Source: Sapria himalayana (Eukaryota > Streptophyta > Magnoliopsida > Malpighiales > Rafflesiaceae). From it: a stretch of DNA of 64,000 bases. The stretch covers positions 741,651 through 805,650 of the forward strand of contig JAREIK010000728.1 of NCBI GenBank assembly GCA_029783825.1, written 5' to 3'. A program made the position numbers and the translations under genes. Shown in pieces: positions 1 to 14,269 of the stretch. The notes beneath the pieces were generated by a model. The model did not search any database. It saw nothing but the letters and a program-made list of their open reading frames with translations, and had not been told where the DNA came from. The first letter of the stretch is position 1. Every line of letters starts with the position of its first letter.

Positions 1-3000
1 TATCATCATATCATCATATAGCCATATAGTCATATAGTCATAATCATATATTTATATAGTCATATAATCATAAAGTCACAGAGCCATATAGTTAGATATT
101 CATATAGTCACATATTACAATAATCATAAAGTCATATATGCATATAGTCATATTGTCAGATAGTCATTTATTGATATATTCATATAGTTATTTGTAAGAT
201 AGTCAGATAATCATATAGTCATTTTGTCAGATTGTCATAAAGTCAGATAGTTAGTGAAATAGTCAGATAGTCAGATTGTCAAATTGTCATATAGTCATAT
301 AGGAATATAGTAAGATAGTCATATAGTCATATAGTCATATAGTCTGATAGTCATATAGTCAGATAATAAAATAGTCAAATAGTAATATAGTCATATAGTC
401 AGATAGTCATATAGTCATATAGTCATATAGTCATTAGTAATATAGTCAAATAGTCAGATAGTCATGTGGTTAAATAGTCATATATTCAGATAGTTAGATA
501 GACAAATAGTCATAAAGTCATATAATAATATAGTCATATAGTCATATAGTCATATAGTAATATGTTCATATAGACAAATAGTCAAATATGCAAATCGTCA
601 AATAGTCGTACATTCATATTGTTAGATAGTTAGATAGTCATATAGTAATAAAGTCAAATAGTCAGATAGTTAGAAAGTCATAAAGTCATATACTCATATA
701 GTCAGATAGTCTGATTATCAAAAAGCAATCTAGACATATAGTCAAATAATCATATAGTCATATAGTCGTGGAGTCATAGTCAGATAGTCATATAGTCAAT
801 AATCATATAGTCATATGGTTATATTTTCATATAGTCATATAGTCATCTAGTCATATAGTTAGATAGTCATTTAGTTAGATATTCATTTGGTCTAGTTAGA
901 TAGTCATAGAGTCATATAGTCATAGAGTCATATAGTCATATAGACATATAGTTATATATTCATATAGTCAGATAGTCATATAGTCAAATTATCATATCGT
1001 CATATTGTAATATTGTCAAATAGTCAAGTAGTTAGCTAGTAATATTGTCTACTAGTCATATCGCATATAGTCAGATAGTCATATAGTTAGATAGTTATAT
1101 AGTCATATAGTCATTGTCATATATTTATATAGTCTTATAGTCATATAGCCATATATTTAGAAACTCAGATAGTAATATAGTCAAAAATTTAGATAGTCAT
1201 ATAGTCATAAATTCAGATAGTGATATATTGATAAAGTCATATAGTCATATAATCATATAGTCATATAGTCTAAATAGTCAAATTGTCAAATAATCATATA
1301 GTCATATTGTCATATAGTTATATATTCAAATAATCATATAGTTATATATTCAAATAATCATATAGTTATATATTCAAATAATCATATAGTCATATAGTAA
1401 TATAGTCATATTGTGATATAATCATATAGTGATATAGTCATATTGTCAGATAGTCATATAGTAAGATAGTCGTATAGTAATATAGTTAGATAGTCCTATA
1501 TTCAGAAATTCTTATAGTCAGATAGTAATATAGTCATATAGTCTTCGAGTTATATAGTCATATACACGTATAATTAGATTGTCATATAGTCAAATAGTCA
1601 TGTAATCAAATAGTCATATAGTCAGTTAGTCATATAATCAGTTATTCATATAGTTAGATAGTCATATAGTCAGATAGTCATATATTAATATAGTCATATA
1701 GTAATATAGTCAAATAGTCATATAGTCATATAGAAAGATAGTCATATAGTTAGATAGTCAGATACTCATATAATCATATAGTCATATAGTCATATAGTCA
1801 TATAGGCATATATTGATATTTTCATATAGTCATATATTCATATAGTAATATACTCATATAGTCATATAGTCAAATAGTCAAATATTCAGATAGTTAGATA
1901 TTCATACAGTCAGATAGTCATAAAGTCATATAGTCAGATAATCATATAGTAATATACTTATATTTTTATATAGTCATATAGTCTTATAGTAATATAGTAA
2001 TATAGTCATATAATCAAATATTCATAGAGTCAGATAGATAGTCATATAGACATATAGTCATATAGTCAGATAGTTAAATAGTCATAAAGTTAGATATTCA
2101 TATAGTCATATATTCATATAGCTATATAGTCATAGAATCAAATAGTCAGATAGTCATATAGTTATATAGTCATATAGTTAGATAGTCAGATAGTTATATA
2201 GTCAGATAAACATATAATAAGATATTTATATAGACATAAAGTTAGATAGTCAGATAGTTAGATTATAAGATAGTATATAATCATATCATCACATAGTAAA
2301 ATAGTAATATATTAAATAGTCAAATAGTCATATAGTCAAATAGTCATATAGTCATATAGTCTTATTGTCATATAGTCATATAATAATATAGTCAAAAAGT
2401 CAGATAGTTAGATATACACACAGTCATATAGTCAGATAGTCATATGGTAATATATTCATATACTCAGATAGTCATTTAGTCATATAATAATATAGCCAGA
2501 TAGTAATATAGTCATATAGTTATTCACTCAGATAGTCAAATATTCAGATAGTCAAATAGTCAGATAGTCATGAGTCATTTAAACAGATAGTCATATAGTT
2601 ATATAATCTGATAGTCATATAGTTATATAATCTGATAGTCATATAAGTAGATAATCATATAGTATTATAATTATATAGTCATATAGTGATATAGTCATAT
2701 AGTGATATAGTCATATAGTCAGATAGTCATATAGTTAGATAGTCATATACTTATATAGCCATATAGTCATAGAGTATTATAGTCATATAGTGTTATAGTG
2801 ATATAATTAGATTGTCATATAATCATATAGTCAAATAGTGAGATAGTCATATAATCATATAGTCATATAGTAATATAGTCATATAGTCATATAGTCAAAT
2901 AGTGAGATAGCCATATAATCATATAGTCATATAGTAATATAATCATATAATCATATAGTCATATAGTCAAATACTATTATACTCATATATTTATATAGTC

Positions 3001-5084
3001 TAGTCACATAGTCATATAGTAATATTGTCATATGTCATATAGTCATATAGTCAGATATTCATATAGTCATATAGTCAGATAGTCATATAGTCAGATAGTC
3101 AGTTAAAAAGTGAGATTGTTTGATTGTCAAATAGTTATCTATTCATACAATGATATAGTCATAGAGTTATATAGTTTGATAGTCACATAGTATATAGTCA
3201 CATAGTCATATAGTCTCAGAGTCAGATAGTCTTATAGTCATATATTGATATAGTCATATAGTCATATAGTCATATAATCAGTTAGTCATATAGTCATATA
3301 GTTAGATATATAGTCATATAGTCATATAGTCACATAGTCATATAATAATATACTAATATAGTGATATATTCATATAGTAATATAGTCATATATACATAGA
3401 GTTATATAGTCATATATTAATATAGTCATCTATTTATATATTCATATAGTCATAAAGTGATATAGTTTTATAGTAATATAGTCATATAGTTATATAGTCA
3501 GATAGTCATATAGTCATATAGTCATATATTCATATAGTCATATAGTCATATAGTCCGATAGTCGTATAGTCTTATAGTCTTATAGTCATTGTGAGATAGT
3601 CATATAGTCATATAGTCAGGTAGTCAGATTGTCATATAGTCTGATAGTAATATAAACAGATAGTCAGATAGTAATATAGTCATATAGTCAGATAGTAATA
3701 TAATCTGATAATGATATAGTCATATAGTTAGATAGTCATATAGTGATTTTGTCAATAGTCAGATAGTCAAATAGTCAGAAAGTCATATAGCCAGACAGTC
3801 ATATAGCTAGATAGTTATATAGTCAGATTCTCATATAATTAGATATTCATAGTCATATAGTCATATAGTCTTATAGTCATATAGTCAAATAGTCATATAG
3901 TCAGAGATTGATATATTCATATAGTAATATAGTAATATAATCATATAATCATAAAGTTATATAGTCATAATCTTATATAATAATATAGTCAGATTGTCAT
4001 GTAATCAGAGAATCATCGTTAGATATTCATAAAGTCATAAAGTTATATAGTCATATAGTCATATAGGCATCTAGTAATATAGTTATATAGTCATTTAGTC
4101 ATATTGTCATATAGTCATATAGTCATATAGTCATATAATTATATAGTGATATATTCATATAGTCATATAGTCATATATACTTAGAGTTATATAGTCATAT
4201 ATTAATATAGTTAAATATTTATATATTCATATAGTCATAAAGTGATATAGTTTTATAGTCCTATAGTCATATAGATATATAGTCAAATAGTCAGATAGTC
4301 TTATATTCATATAGTCATATAGTCTGATAATCGGATAGTTATATAGTAATATAGTCCTTGTGAGATAGTCATATAGTCATATATTCATATAGTCATATAG
4401 TCAGATAGTCATATTGTAATATAATCAGATAGTTAGATAGTCATATAGTCATATAGTCAGATAGCAATATAATCAGATAATGATATAGTCAGATAGTTAG
4501 ATAGTCATATAGACAGATAGTGATTTAGTCAGATTGTCATATAGTAATATAGCCAGATAGTCATATAATTAGATAGTCATATAGTCATATAGTTATATAG
4601 TCATATAGTCATATAGTCATATAGTCATATAGTCATATAGTCATATAGTTATATAGTAATATAGTCATATAGTCATATAGTCATGTAGTCATATAGTCAT
4701 ATAGTCATATATTCATTTGTCATATAGTCATATAGTCATATGGTCATATAGTCATATAGTCATGTAGTCATATAGTCATATAGTCATATATTCATTTGTC
4801 ATATAGTCATATAGTCATATGGTCATATAGTCATGTATTCATATAGTCACATAGTCTTATAATCATATAGTAATATAAACATATTGTCAAATATTCATAT
4901 AGCCATATCGGCATATAGGCATATATATGAATATAGTCATATAGTCATATACTGATATAGTCAGATAGTCATATAGTCATATAGTCTTATACGCATATTG
5001 TCATATAGGCATATGATTATATAGTCATAAAGTCACATAGCCAAAATCTTATAGTCATGTCGTCAAATATTCATATAGTCATAT

Positions 5085-5275
5085 AGTCATAGTCAAAGAG
5101 TCATCTAGTCATATAAGCATATAGTCATATAGTCATATATGCAAGTAGTCTTATAGGAATATAGGCATATAGTCATATAGTCATAGTCAAAGAGTCATCT
5201 AGTCATATAAGCATATAGTCATATAGTCATATATGCAAGTAGACTTATAGGAATATAGGCATATAGTCATATAGT
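5085..5275. repeat. Higher-order duplication inside the octamer array (period about 94 bp)
   Basis: The block with AGTCAAAGAG, then a CATCTAG unit, then ATATGCAAGTAG and AGGAATATAGG occurs twice, with AGTCAAAGAG at 5091 and 5185 (offset 94 bp). Rare unit variants are copied in the same order, so a multi-unit segment was duplicated rather than single octamers. Confidence 0.8.
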
Positions 5276-5490
5276 CATATAGTGATATAGATATATAAGT
5301 ATATAGTCAAATATTCATATAGCCATATGGTCATATAGTCATATAGTCAAATAGTAATATAGTCATATAGATATAAAGTCATATAGGCTTATAGTCATAT
5401 AGTCAATAGCCATATAGTCATATAGTCATATACTTATATAGTCATATAGTCATATAATCATATAGTCTTATAGGCATATTGGCATATAGT

Positions 5491-5690
5491 CATATGGTCA
5501 TAGTCTTATAGTCATGTAGTCAAATAGTCATATAGTCATATATTCACAGTCAAATAGTCATTTAGTCTTATAGGCATATAGTTATATAGTCATATGGTCA
5601 TAGTCTTATAGTCATGTAGTCAAATAGTCATATAGTCATATATTCACAGTCAAATAGTCATTTAGTCTTATAGGCATATAGTCATATAGT
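5491..5690. repeat. Higher-order duplication inside the octamer array (period about 100 bp)
   Basis: The block starting CATATGGTCATAGTCTTATAG, with TTCACAGTCAAATAG further on, occurs at 5491 and again at 5591. The order of the variant units is preserved over about 100 bp. Confidence 0.8.
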
Positions 5691-8600
5691 CATATAGGCA
5701 TATAGTCTTATAGGAAAATTAGGATATAGTCATATTTATCATATTGACATATGAGCATATATTCAAATAGTCATATAGCCATATAGTTATATAGTCATAT
5801 AGTCATATATTAATATAGTAATATAGTCATATAGACATATTGTCATATAGGCTTCTAGTCAAATAGTCATAATCATATAATATTATCGGCATATAAGCAT
5901 ATAGTCATATAGTCATATAGTCATATATACATATAGTCATATAGTCATATAGGCATATAAGCATATAGGCATATAATCATTTTTGTCAATTATTCATTTA
6001 GCCATATAGTCATATAAACATATAGTCATATAGTCATATAGTCATATAATCATATATTCATATAGTCATATAATCATATATTCATATAGTCATATAGCTA
6101 TATAGTCATATAGTCATATAGTCATATAGTCATATAGTCATATAGTCATGTAGTCATATAGTCATATAGACATATAATCATTGAGTCAAATAGTCATATA
6201 GTATTTTAATCATATAGTCATATTGGTAAAAGGCATGTAGTCATATAGTCATATTATCATATATGCATATAGGCATATAGTGATATAGGCATTTAGTCAT
6301 AGTGTCATATAGTCATATAGGCATAAAGTCATGTAGTCATAGAGTCATTAGTCATACAGTCATGTAGTCATATAGTCATAGAGTCATTCATACAGTTATG
6401 TAGTCATATAGTCATATAGTCATACAGTCATATAGTCATATAGTCATATAGGCATATACACATATAGTCATACAATCATATAGGCATATAGTCAATTTGT
6501 CAAATAGTCATATAGTCCTATAGTCATATAGCCATATAGTCATATAGTAATATAGTCATATAGCCATATATGCATATAGTTATATAGTCATATAGTAATA
6601 TAGTAATATAGTCATATAGTCATATAGTCATATAGTCATATAGTCATATAGTCATATAGTCATATAGTCATATAGTCATATAGTCATATATTCATATAGT
6701 CATATAGTCATATATTCATATAGTCATATAGTCATATAGTCATATAGTCATTGTCATATTGACTTATAGGTATATAGTCATATATTCATATAGTCTTATA
6801 CTCATATTGTCATATTGGCATATAGTCATATAGTCATATATTCATTTAGTCATATAGTCATAGAGGCATATAGTCATATATTCATATATTTATATAGTCA
6901 TATAAGCATATAGTCATATAGTCATATAGTCAATTAGTCATATAGTCAATTAGTCATATAGTCATATATGCATATTGTCATATAGTCATATATGCATATT
7001 GTCATATAGTCATATAATCTTATTGGCATATAGGCATATAGTCATATAGTCATATATTCATATGATCATATAGTCTTATAGGCATATTGACATATAGGCC
7101 TGTAGTTATATAGTCAAAAAGTCATATAGTCAGATAGTCATTATCATATAGTCAGATAATCATTATCATATAGTCATATAGTCATATATGCATATAGTCA
7201 TATAGTCATAAATACATATAGTCATATAATCATATAACCATATAGTTATATATTAATATTGTCAAATAGAAATATAGTCATATAGTCATATAGGCATCTA
7301 GTCATATATGTATGTAGTTATATAGTCATATAGTCATATATTCATATTGTCATGTAGTCATATATTCATATTGTCACATAGTCATATACGCATATTGTTA
7401 TATACTTATATAGTCACATAATCATATAGTCATATAGTTCATATAGTCAAATAGTCTTATAATCTTATAGTCATATTGTCATATAGTCATATAGTCTTAT
7501 CGGCATATAGTTATATAGTCATATAGTCATATAGTACCTAGTCATATGTCATATAGTCATATAGTCATATAGTTATATAGTTATATAGTAATATAGTCAT
7601 ATAGTCATATAGTCCCTAGTCATATGTCATATAGTCATAGTTATATAGTTATATAGTTATATAGTAATATAGTCATATAACCATTTTTGTTAAATATTCA
7701 TATAGCCATATAGCCATTTAGTCATATAGCCATACATTCATATAGTCATAAAGTCATATATTCTTATAGTCATTTAGTCATATAGTCATATAGTCATATA
7801 ATCATATAGTCATACAGTCATACAGTCGTACAGTCATACAGTTATACAGTCATACAGTCATATGGTCATATGGTTATATAGTCATATATTCATATAGTCA
7901 TATAGTCATACGGTCATACAGTCATATAGTCACATGTTCACATGGTCACATGGTCATATGGTCATATGGTCTTATGGTCATATGGTCATATGCTCATATG
8001 GTCATATAGTCATAAAGTCATATAGTTATATTGTCATATAATCATATAGGCATATAGTCAAATATTCATATAGTCATATGGGCATATAGTCAAATATTCA
8101 TATAGTCATATAGGCATATAGTCATATAATCATATAGTCATATATTCATATAGTCATATAGGCACATAGTCATATAGTCATATAGTAATATAGTCATATA
8201 GTCATATAGTCATATAGTCATATAGTCATATAGTCATATAATCATATAGGAAAATAGTCTTATTATCATATATTCATATTGTCATATAGGCATATAGTCA
8301 TATAGTTATATAGTCATATATTCATATAGTCATTTTGTCATATAGTCATATAACCATATAGGCATATAGTCATATAGTCATATATTCATATAGGCATATA
8401 GTCATATAGTCATATAGTCATATCGCCATATAGTCATATAGTCATATATTCATATAGACATATAGTCATATAGGCATATAGGCATATAGTCATATAGTTA
8501 TATAGTCATATATTCATATAGTCATTTTGTCATATTGTCATATAACCATATAGGCATATAGTCATATAGTCACATACACATATAGTTATATAGTCATATA

Positions 8601-8857
8601 GTCATATAGTCATATACTCATATAGTCATATAGTCATTATATTTATATAGTCATATAGTCATATAGTCATATATACATATACTCATATAGACATATATTC
8701 ATATTGACATTTAGTCATATAGTCATATAGTCATATAGTCATATAGTCATATAGTCATATTGGCATATAGTCATATTGGCATGTAGTCATATTGTCATAT
8801 AGTCATATATTCATATAGCCATATAGTCACATATTCATATATGCATATTGTCATATA

Positions 8858-10918
8858 AATCTAACTCCTCATGCACATTGCATTCTCCATCTACATTTTG
8901 TACAACTTATCAACTACTCTATCTGTTTTGATGTCTTCATGATTATGTTCTACTTGGCTATACCCCACCCAGAATAAATTAATTAATTGAAAAGTATTTG
9001 ATGTAAATATTCAAATGAAAACCCTTTTTTTTTTCTTTTTGAATTACTTCTTCAACTATAATTTTGAATTCAAACTTCTCACATAATTTAGATTTCTTTT
9101 GAATGAATTAGGTTCATGCATACTTATAAAAATTATCAATGAATGACATTTAATGTCTTGATCTTTCAAGTTATACCTTTGGTGCTTCTCCTATAAGATA
9201 TTCTGAATCAAATCTTACACTTACATTGATCTAGTGGTTTTATATTTGAACTTCATCCATTTTTGCTTTTCATATAAATAATCTTCATAAAACCCGTTGA
9301 CTTCTATATAATCTAGTAGTCCTTACACAATTCTATTTTTGCATATAGTTATCATGCTCTTCTCACTAATATCCCTAAGTCTCTGTTGCCACTGCATAGC
9401 TTCATGTCGCAACATGTTTTAATGTTGCAAAACTAAACTTGGGCATAATATCATGTTTCCATGTTGCAACTCTTAACTTTTTCCTGACTCTATGTTTCCA
9501 TGTAGATTTTGTTCTCTATAGATTCTTTCTTCTTAGAATCAAATGATCCAACTCTAGCCATGATCGTGTTCCTTAGCACCTTGTACAAGCTTTTAAAGCT
9601 TGCTTCTAGAGTAATTACTATGACTTCCCATGTTACCTTACAAGACTTATTATCGAAATAACTTCATACAAGTTTTCATATTCACACTCACATAAATTAG
9701 ATTTCTATTCAAATATAAAATATGCATGAATCTCATAAAAATTTTGAAAGTTCCATCATGCATCTTTATCTTCATCTTTCTATCGTTAAATTTTTTGGCT
9801 ATTGGATCATTTTCATAGTCACATCTCCTCCATCATAAGGCTCATAATGACTAAACCAACTTTGATAAGGAGTTATATGACATGATGTGCCTGTGTTGAT
9901 GGACCAAGTGTCATCATTTAACATGAATTCCATTGGCCTCAAAAAAAATGCAAATCTCTACAAGTTAATGGCTTTTTGATTACCAAACTCACTCTCTCCT
10001 TGGTCATGGCTTATATACATATTGTTGTGATCTAAGTTTGAATGTTTTCAAGTTTATGGTAGATCCTCTCAAAATTCCTAGCTTTACCATACTTGCAACA
10101 CTTCAATTTTAGTTTATCCACTCTTTTTGATCCTCATCTTGACTTAGACTTGATTCCAGACTAGTTCATCCTTTAATCTTCAATCATCTTCCTCATAAAT
10201 AGTATATCCTCCGGGTGTTTTTTCCTACTCTTCCTCCTCATATCCTCCAACAATAATGTTACAACCATTGTCTCATAGGATAATTCTATTATGACACAAC
10301 AAATAGTGATAATTAAAATTAAATTATCTCATGAAAAAAATAGTGAACAAAAAAGGAAAATAGTTTCATCATCATTATTGAATTCACAACCAACACATAA
10401 TACTAGCTAATTAATATCAAAAACTCATATAGATGTGAGACAAAAGAGTCAATCTCTTTAATGCACAACTTGTATTGTTTTTTTTGTGATGAGTTTGTTG
10501 ACCACAGTGACTTGTTCTAATAGACATCTTCAAGTTTCCTCCACAAATATTTTTTCATTCTCTCACTAAAAATATTCACCCTAGACTTCATATGCAAAAC
10601 ATGGTTAAATCAAGCCTCATTGTCTTTGATTAACCTTGTCACAATTGATAATATCCAGAGATAATATATCTAATTTCTAATCATTCATAATTGGCTTCAA
10701 GTCTACAAGCTTGGATCAATAATCCCTATCAACAAACAAATCTTTCATCTTAAACTTTCATAACTTAAAACCATCCAGTACAAACTTTTCAACCTTAAAC
10801 CTTGACGTCAATAAATTCACCATCCCTTGATACCAAACATAGATTTTGGCCAAACTCTACACAGAATCATGACTCTGATACCTAATATTACAAAACTACA
10901 CTATGGCTATGATATTAA
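8858..10918 (-). mobile_element. Truncated Ty1/copia internal region (gag to integrase start), degenerate
   Basis: Read on the minus strand from 10918 downwards, the order is that of a copia element. Next to the LTR at about 10902-10918 is a degenerate primer-binding site (reverse complement of GATATTAAATG beside the LTR start; the usual form is complementary to initiator Met-tRNA). A degenerate zinc-knuckle stretch (KCCKYGK) lies near 10083-10120. A protease motif, DTWSINTGTSCHIT, lies near 9877-9914, where the usual D-S-G is N-T-G, so the catalytic Asp is lost. A GAG-pre-integrase-like stretch (QQRLRDISEKSM) lies near 9355-9400, with integrase zinc-region remains (FYEDYLYEKQKW) just below. 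Many stops and frame breaks are present. The element is cut off at the octamer array, so reverse transcriptase, RNase H and the second LTR are missing. Confidence 0.75.
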
Positions 10919-12173
10919 ATGTTAGGAATTGTAGTATTGATTAGGCTTTATGTGTTTTTAAGAGGGAGATTATATATAAATAGAACTCTCATAGATGAAG
11001 CAAATTATGAGGCATGACATCATACTATTATCATAATTTATATAATAATTAAAAAAAATCTTTCATTACTATAACTTACTCAAATAGAAACAATATACGC
11101 TATTTTTTTCAACTCTTACATATTATTATTTTTCATTTTACATTTATAAATATTTATATAATAATTAAAAAAATCTCTAACTTAAATTATGAGTAAAGTC
11201 ATCATAGAATATGTTATAGCTTCATTCAAGTCATGAAATCAAAGAATAGATCATGACTTGAATCCTTAATTCACCAGTCACAATAATAAAAATCATGTTG
11301 CAACTTCACAAAGTCAAAAAGTATCATGATACCAAAGAATAATATCAAATTTCATTCATGTTACAACACCAAAGAATAAGGTCTTGACATAAATCCTTCT
11401 GACTTCTAGTCATAATTAAAAAAAACCTTCTGTCTTCATTCATGTTGCAAAACCAAGGAACATGACCAAAACTTGAATCCTTTACATTTCCCATTGCAAC
11501 AACATAAATCAAGTTACAAATTTATTCAGATCACAACACAAAAAGAATAGGGTCATGACTCAAATACATTAGATAATATACGCTATTTTTTTCAACTTTC
11601 ACATACTATTATTTTTCATTTTATATTTATAAGGATTTATATAATTATTAAAAAAAACCTCTAACTTAAATTATGAGTTATGACATCAAAGAATATGTTA
11701 CAGCTTCATTCAAGTCATGAAACCAAAGAATAGATCATGACTTGAATTCTTAATTCACCAGTCACAATAATACAAATCATGTTGCAACTTCACAAAATCA
11801 CAAAATATCATGATACCAAAGAATAATATCATAATTTCATTCATGTTACAACATCAAAGAACAAGGTCATGACATAAATTCTTCTGACTTCCAATCATAA
11901 TAAAAAAAACATTGTGTCTTCATTCATGTTGCAAAACTAAGGAACATGACCACAACTTGAATCCTTTACATTTTCCATTGCAACAACATGAATCAAGTTG
12001 CAAATTTATTCATATCATGACACAAAAAGAATAGGGTCATGACTCAAATACATGAGACTTCCACTCATAACAACACAAGGAATATTGCACCTTGTTCATG
12101 TCATGACTTCACATTTTAGATTCACAATATTAAACTTTTGTTATAGCTTTAGAAGTATGAGTCACATCCTAAT
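10919..12173 (-). mobile_element. Copia LTR (5' LTR of the minus-strand element)
   Basis: It begins TGTTAGGAATTGTAGTATTG, directly after the degenerate primer-binding site. The right end (near 12060-12173) matches the inner end of a second LTR at 59218-60036: both contain an ACTTCCA(C/A)TCATAA block and a following GTATGAGTCA(C/A)ATC-like block. The two LTRs also share their outer starts (TGTTAGGAATTGTAG versus TGATAGGAATCATAG). This copy is longer (about 1.25 kb against 0.82 kb), partly because of the internal 483-bp duplication. Ends are approximate. Confidence 0.65.
11092..12056. repeat. 483-bp tandem duplication within the LTR
   Basis: Copy 1 runs about 11092-11574 and copy 2 about 11575-12056. 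Both begin AATATACGCTATTTTTTTCA and then match over nearly their whole length, including CTCTAACTTAAATTATGAGT, TCATGTTGCAACTTCACAAA and GGGTCATGACTCAAATACAT. They differ by scattered point changes and small indels. Each copy also holds shorter diverged sub-repeats around CATGTTGCAAC and TCATTCATGTTACAAC. Confidence 0.93.
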
Positions 12174-14269
12174 AATAAGGCTATGGATTACAAGAAACTT
12201 AAACTCAAGGTTAAGTTTATTTATCTCTAGCTTCTAAAATTATTTTGGTTATAAAAAATTATTATTATATCCCTAGTATGAGTAGAAAAATAATTTCATT
12301 TTGTAGGAAGTTATTATTTATATCTACCTTTAAAAATTATTTTGGATTTTAAAAAATCTTATTATGTTCTTAATACAAGTAGGAAAATAATTTCATTTTA
12401 AATTTATTTTTCATAAAATCCCTAAACTTTGATAATTCAAAAACAAAGTTGAACCATAATATTAATACCAAAAGCTTTATTAAGCAAAATGACTAAAGTT
12501 GCTTTTATGTGCTATAGTAAAAGGACTAATAGCTTATTAAGGCTTAAATATCATGATGATGAATGTGAATTTACTAAATAATATTAGTTATTTTTATAAT
12601 TATCCATGATATTTTTGCTTGAAAAAAAACTTCACATAGTTTATTTTATTGAATTATAATTTTGATAGATTATAATAAATAATAATAATAGGTAATTTTT
12701 GTGTGAAATATAACATATTGTTGATTTGTTTACGAGAGGAGTGATAAATCATAAAGGTCATAGTGTTCATCATATTATGACCTTGTTATATCTCATTGAG
12801 CATATAGAATATCTTTAGAATGAGTATCTTGGCTGAAACTCTACACAAATAATCATGATAATCTTTATATATTATGACTTTACTATCTTATTGACATAAT
12901 CATTTTTAGTGTACAACATATTTTTTTGGTTATGAAATTTTTTTGGAATCACAACCATACTAGTTTATGATTGCAAAATTAATTTTATGGTGTAGCAACC
13001 AAATACCTCATTAGTGGTAAAAGCCATGACATCCTTCAATGTAATGATTATCTTGTTACAGAACCACCAAGACTAATGCAAAATCCATAGTGCTTCTCCA
13101 ACACTTCTTTTAGCTACAAAGCATTTTATATTGAATTTTCTCGAGTCAACTATTTTTAGGACAAAAATTTTTTACTCTAGAGAAATAACCAATGTTGCTG
13201 CTTATTCTTAATGTTATGATTTAGTGTTATAGAGATGAAATATACAATGACAACTATTTCTAGTGTCATGACAATCTAAAATAAGAAAGAAACCAAAATC
13301 ATGACTTATTCTCATTACCATGACTTTGTGTTACAAAAACAAAAATTCTAAGTCATTCTATTCTTAAAAGTAACAACTTTCCACTTAAATTTGACACACA
13401 TTCATTTGAGTATAAAAGCACAAAATGAGGGATTTTCAATAAAGAGTTCCAAGCTATGGAAAAAGTGATGAAAAACTAAGGTTTGCAGAATTTAATTTCA
13501 TCCAAACTTAAGAGAGATCTGCAAGTAAAAAGGTGACACAAAGCAAAAGCATAAATCCTAAGGGGAAAAAATTTCAACCTTGCCTAGGAGAAAATTTGAG
13601 GCACATGAACAAGAAATATGGACTAAGGTTTGATTCCTAGACACTCATGAGAATTATCATTAAGAATCGAAAATTTCATGAGATGAATCTCAAATTAACT
13701 AATTTGAATTCCTCCCAAATGTCAAGCTAAGCAGAAGTATAGGGTTGATGTATTTCATTTTGTGTGATAGATACTTAATTAGTTGATTTTAATATTTGAA
13801 TTTTATTGTGATTAGTTATTAATAAATATGGTATTTATGTTGAATTAAAATTAGAGTTTTATTATTGGTGAGTTTTTACGTGTTATCATGGTCAATGATG
13901 ATAAGTAAATCATAAAACACACTCACATGTAATAGTAGGAATGAAGTGAGAACCCTTTCAATCATGACATGAAGAGAAACCTATAAGTCAAAACTCAATA
14001 TTAAGGCATATTAAATTATATGAATATGAAGCTTACGAAACTAAAAGCATAAATACTTTTATAAACCAATATATTATGCATATCTTAAATGAATTAATCC
14101 TTAATTAATGTGTAAGTTTTATGGAACATTATCCTAAGAGGTTAACCATTAGTATGAAAGTCATGATTCATCATGGTAGATAATGATAGGTAAGCCATGA
14201 GACACATGTGAATAGAGAACTTATAAGCTAATGATAATCCTATGAGCTACTAATATAGATTTGTTATGA
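12174..14269. other. AT-rich repeat-derived sequence without a recognisable gene
   Basis: I find no coding signal. A diverged tandem pair with a period of about 97 bp lies at 12236-12402 (each copy contains AATTATTTTGG and ends AATAATTTCATTTT). The stretch 13480-13740 is less AT-rich and may be transposon-derived, but no motif identifies it. Around 13860-14210 a motif with GATGATA(A/G)GTAA and ACACATGTGAAT-like ends appears twice in diverged form. Confidence 0.5.

Larger units (their letters stand above)
1..8857. repeat. Degenerate octanucleotide tandem array (CATATAGT)n
   Basis: The whole stretch is built from an 8-bp unit, CATATAGT on the + strand, about 1,100 units if all were 8 bp. Common variants are CAGATAGT, CAAATAGT, TAATATAGT-like, CATATAGG, CATACAGT and CATATGGT. 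Register slips (units of 6, 7 or 9 bp) are frequent, so the array is old or error-prone rather than freshly expanded. It starts at or before the left window edge and stops abruptly near 8857, where unrelated copia-derived sequence begins. No ORF, gene or interrupting transposon is visible inside. This is a minisatellite/satellite-class repeat; I do not recognise a named family. Confidence 0.97.

Noticed and set aside
1..8857. CRISPR array or telomere in the octamer array
   Set aside because: There are no unique spacers between repeats and the unit is not TTTAGGG-like; it is a plain tandem repeat in a plant context.
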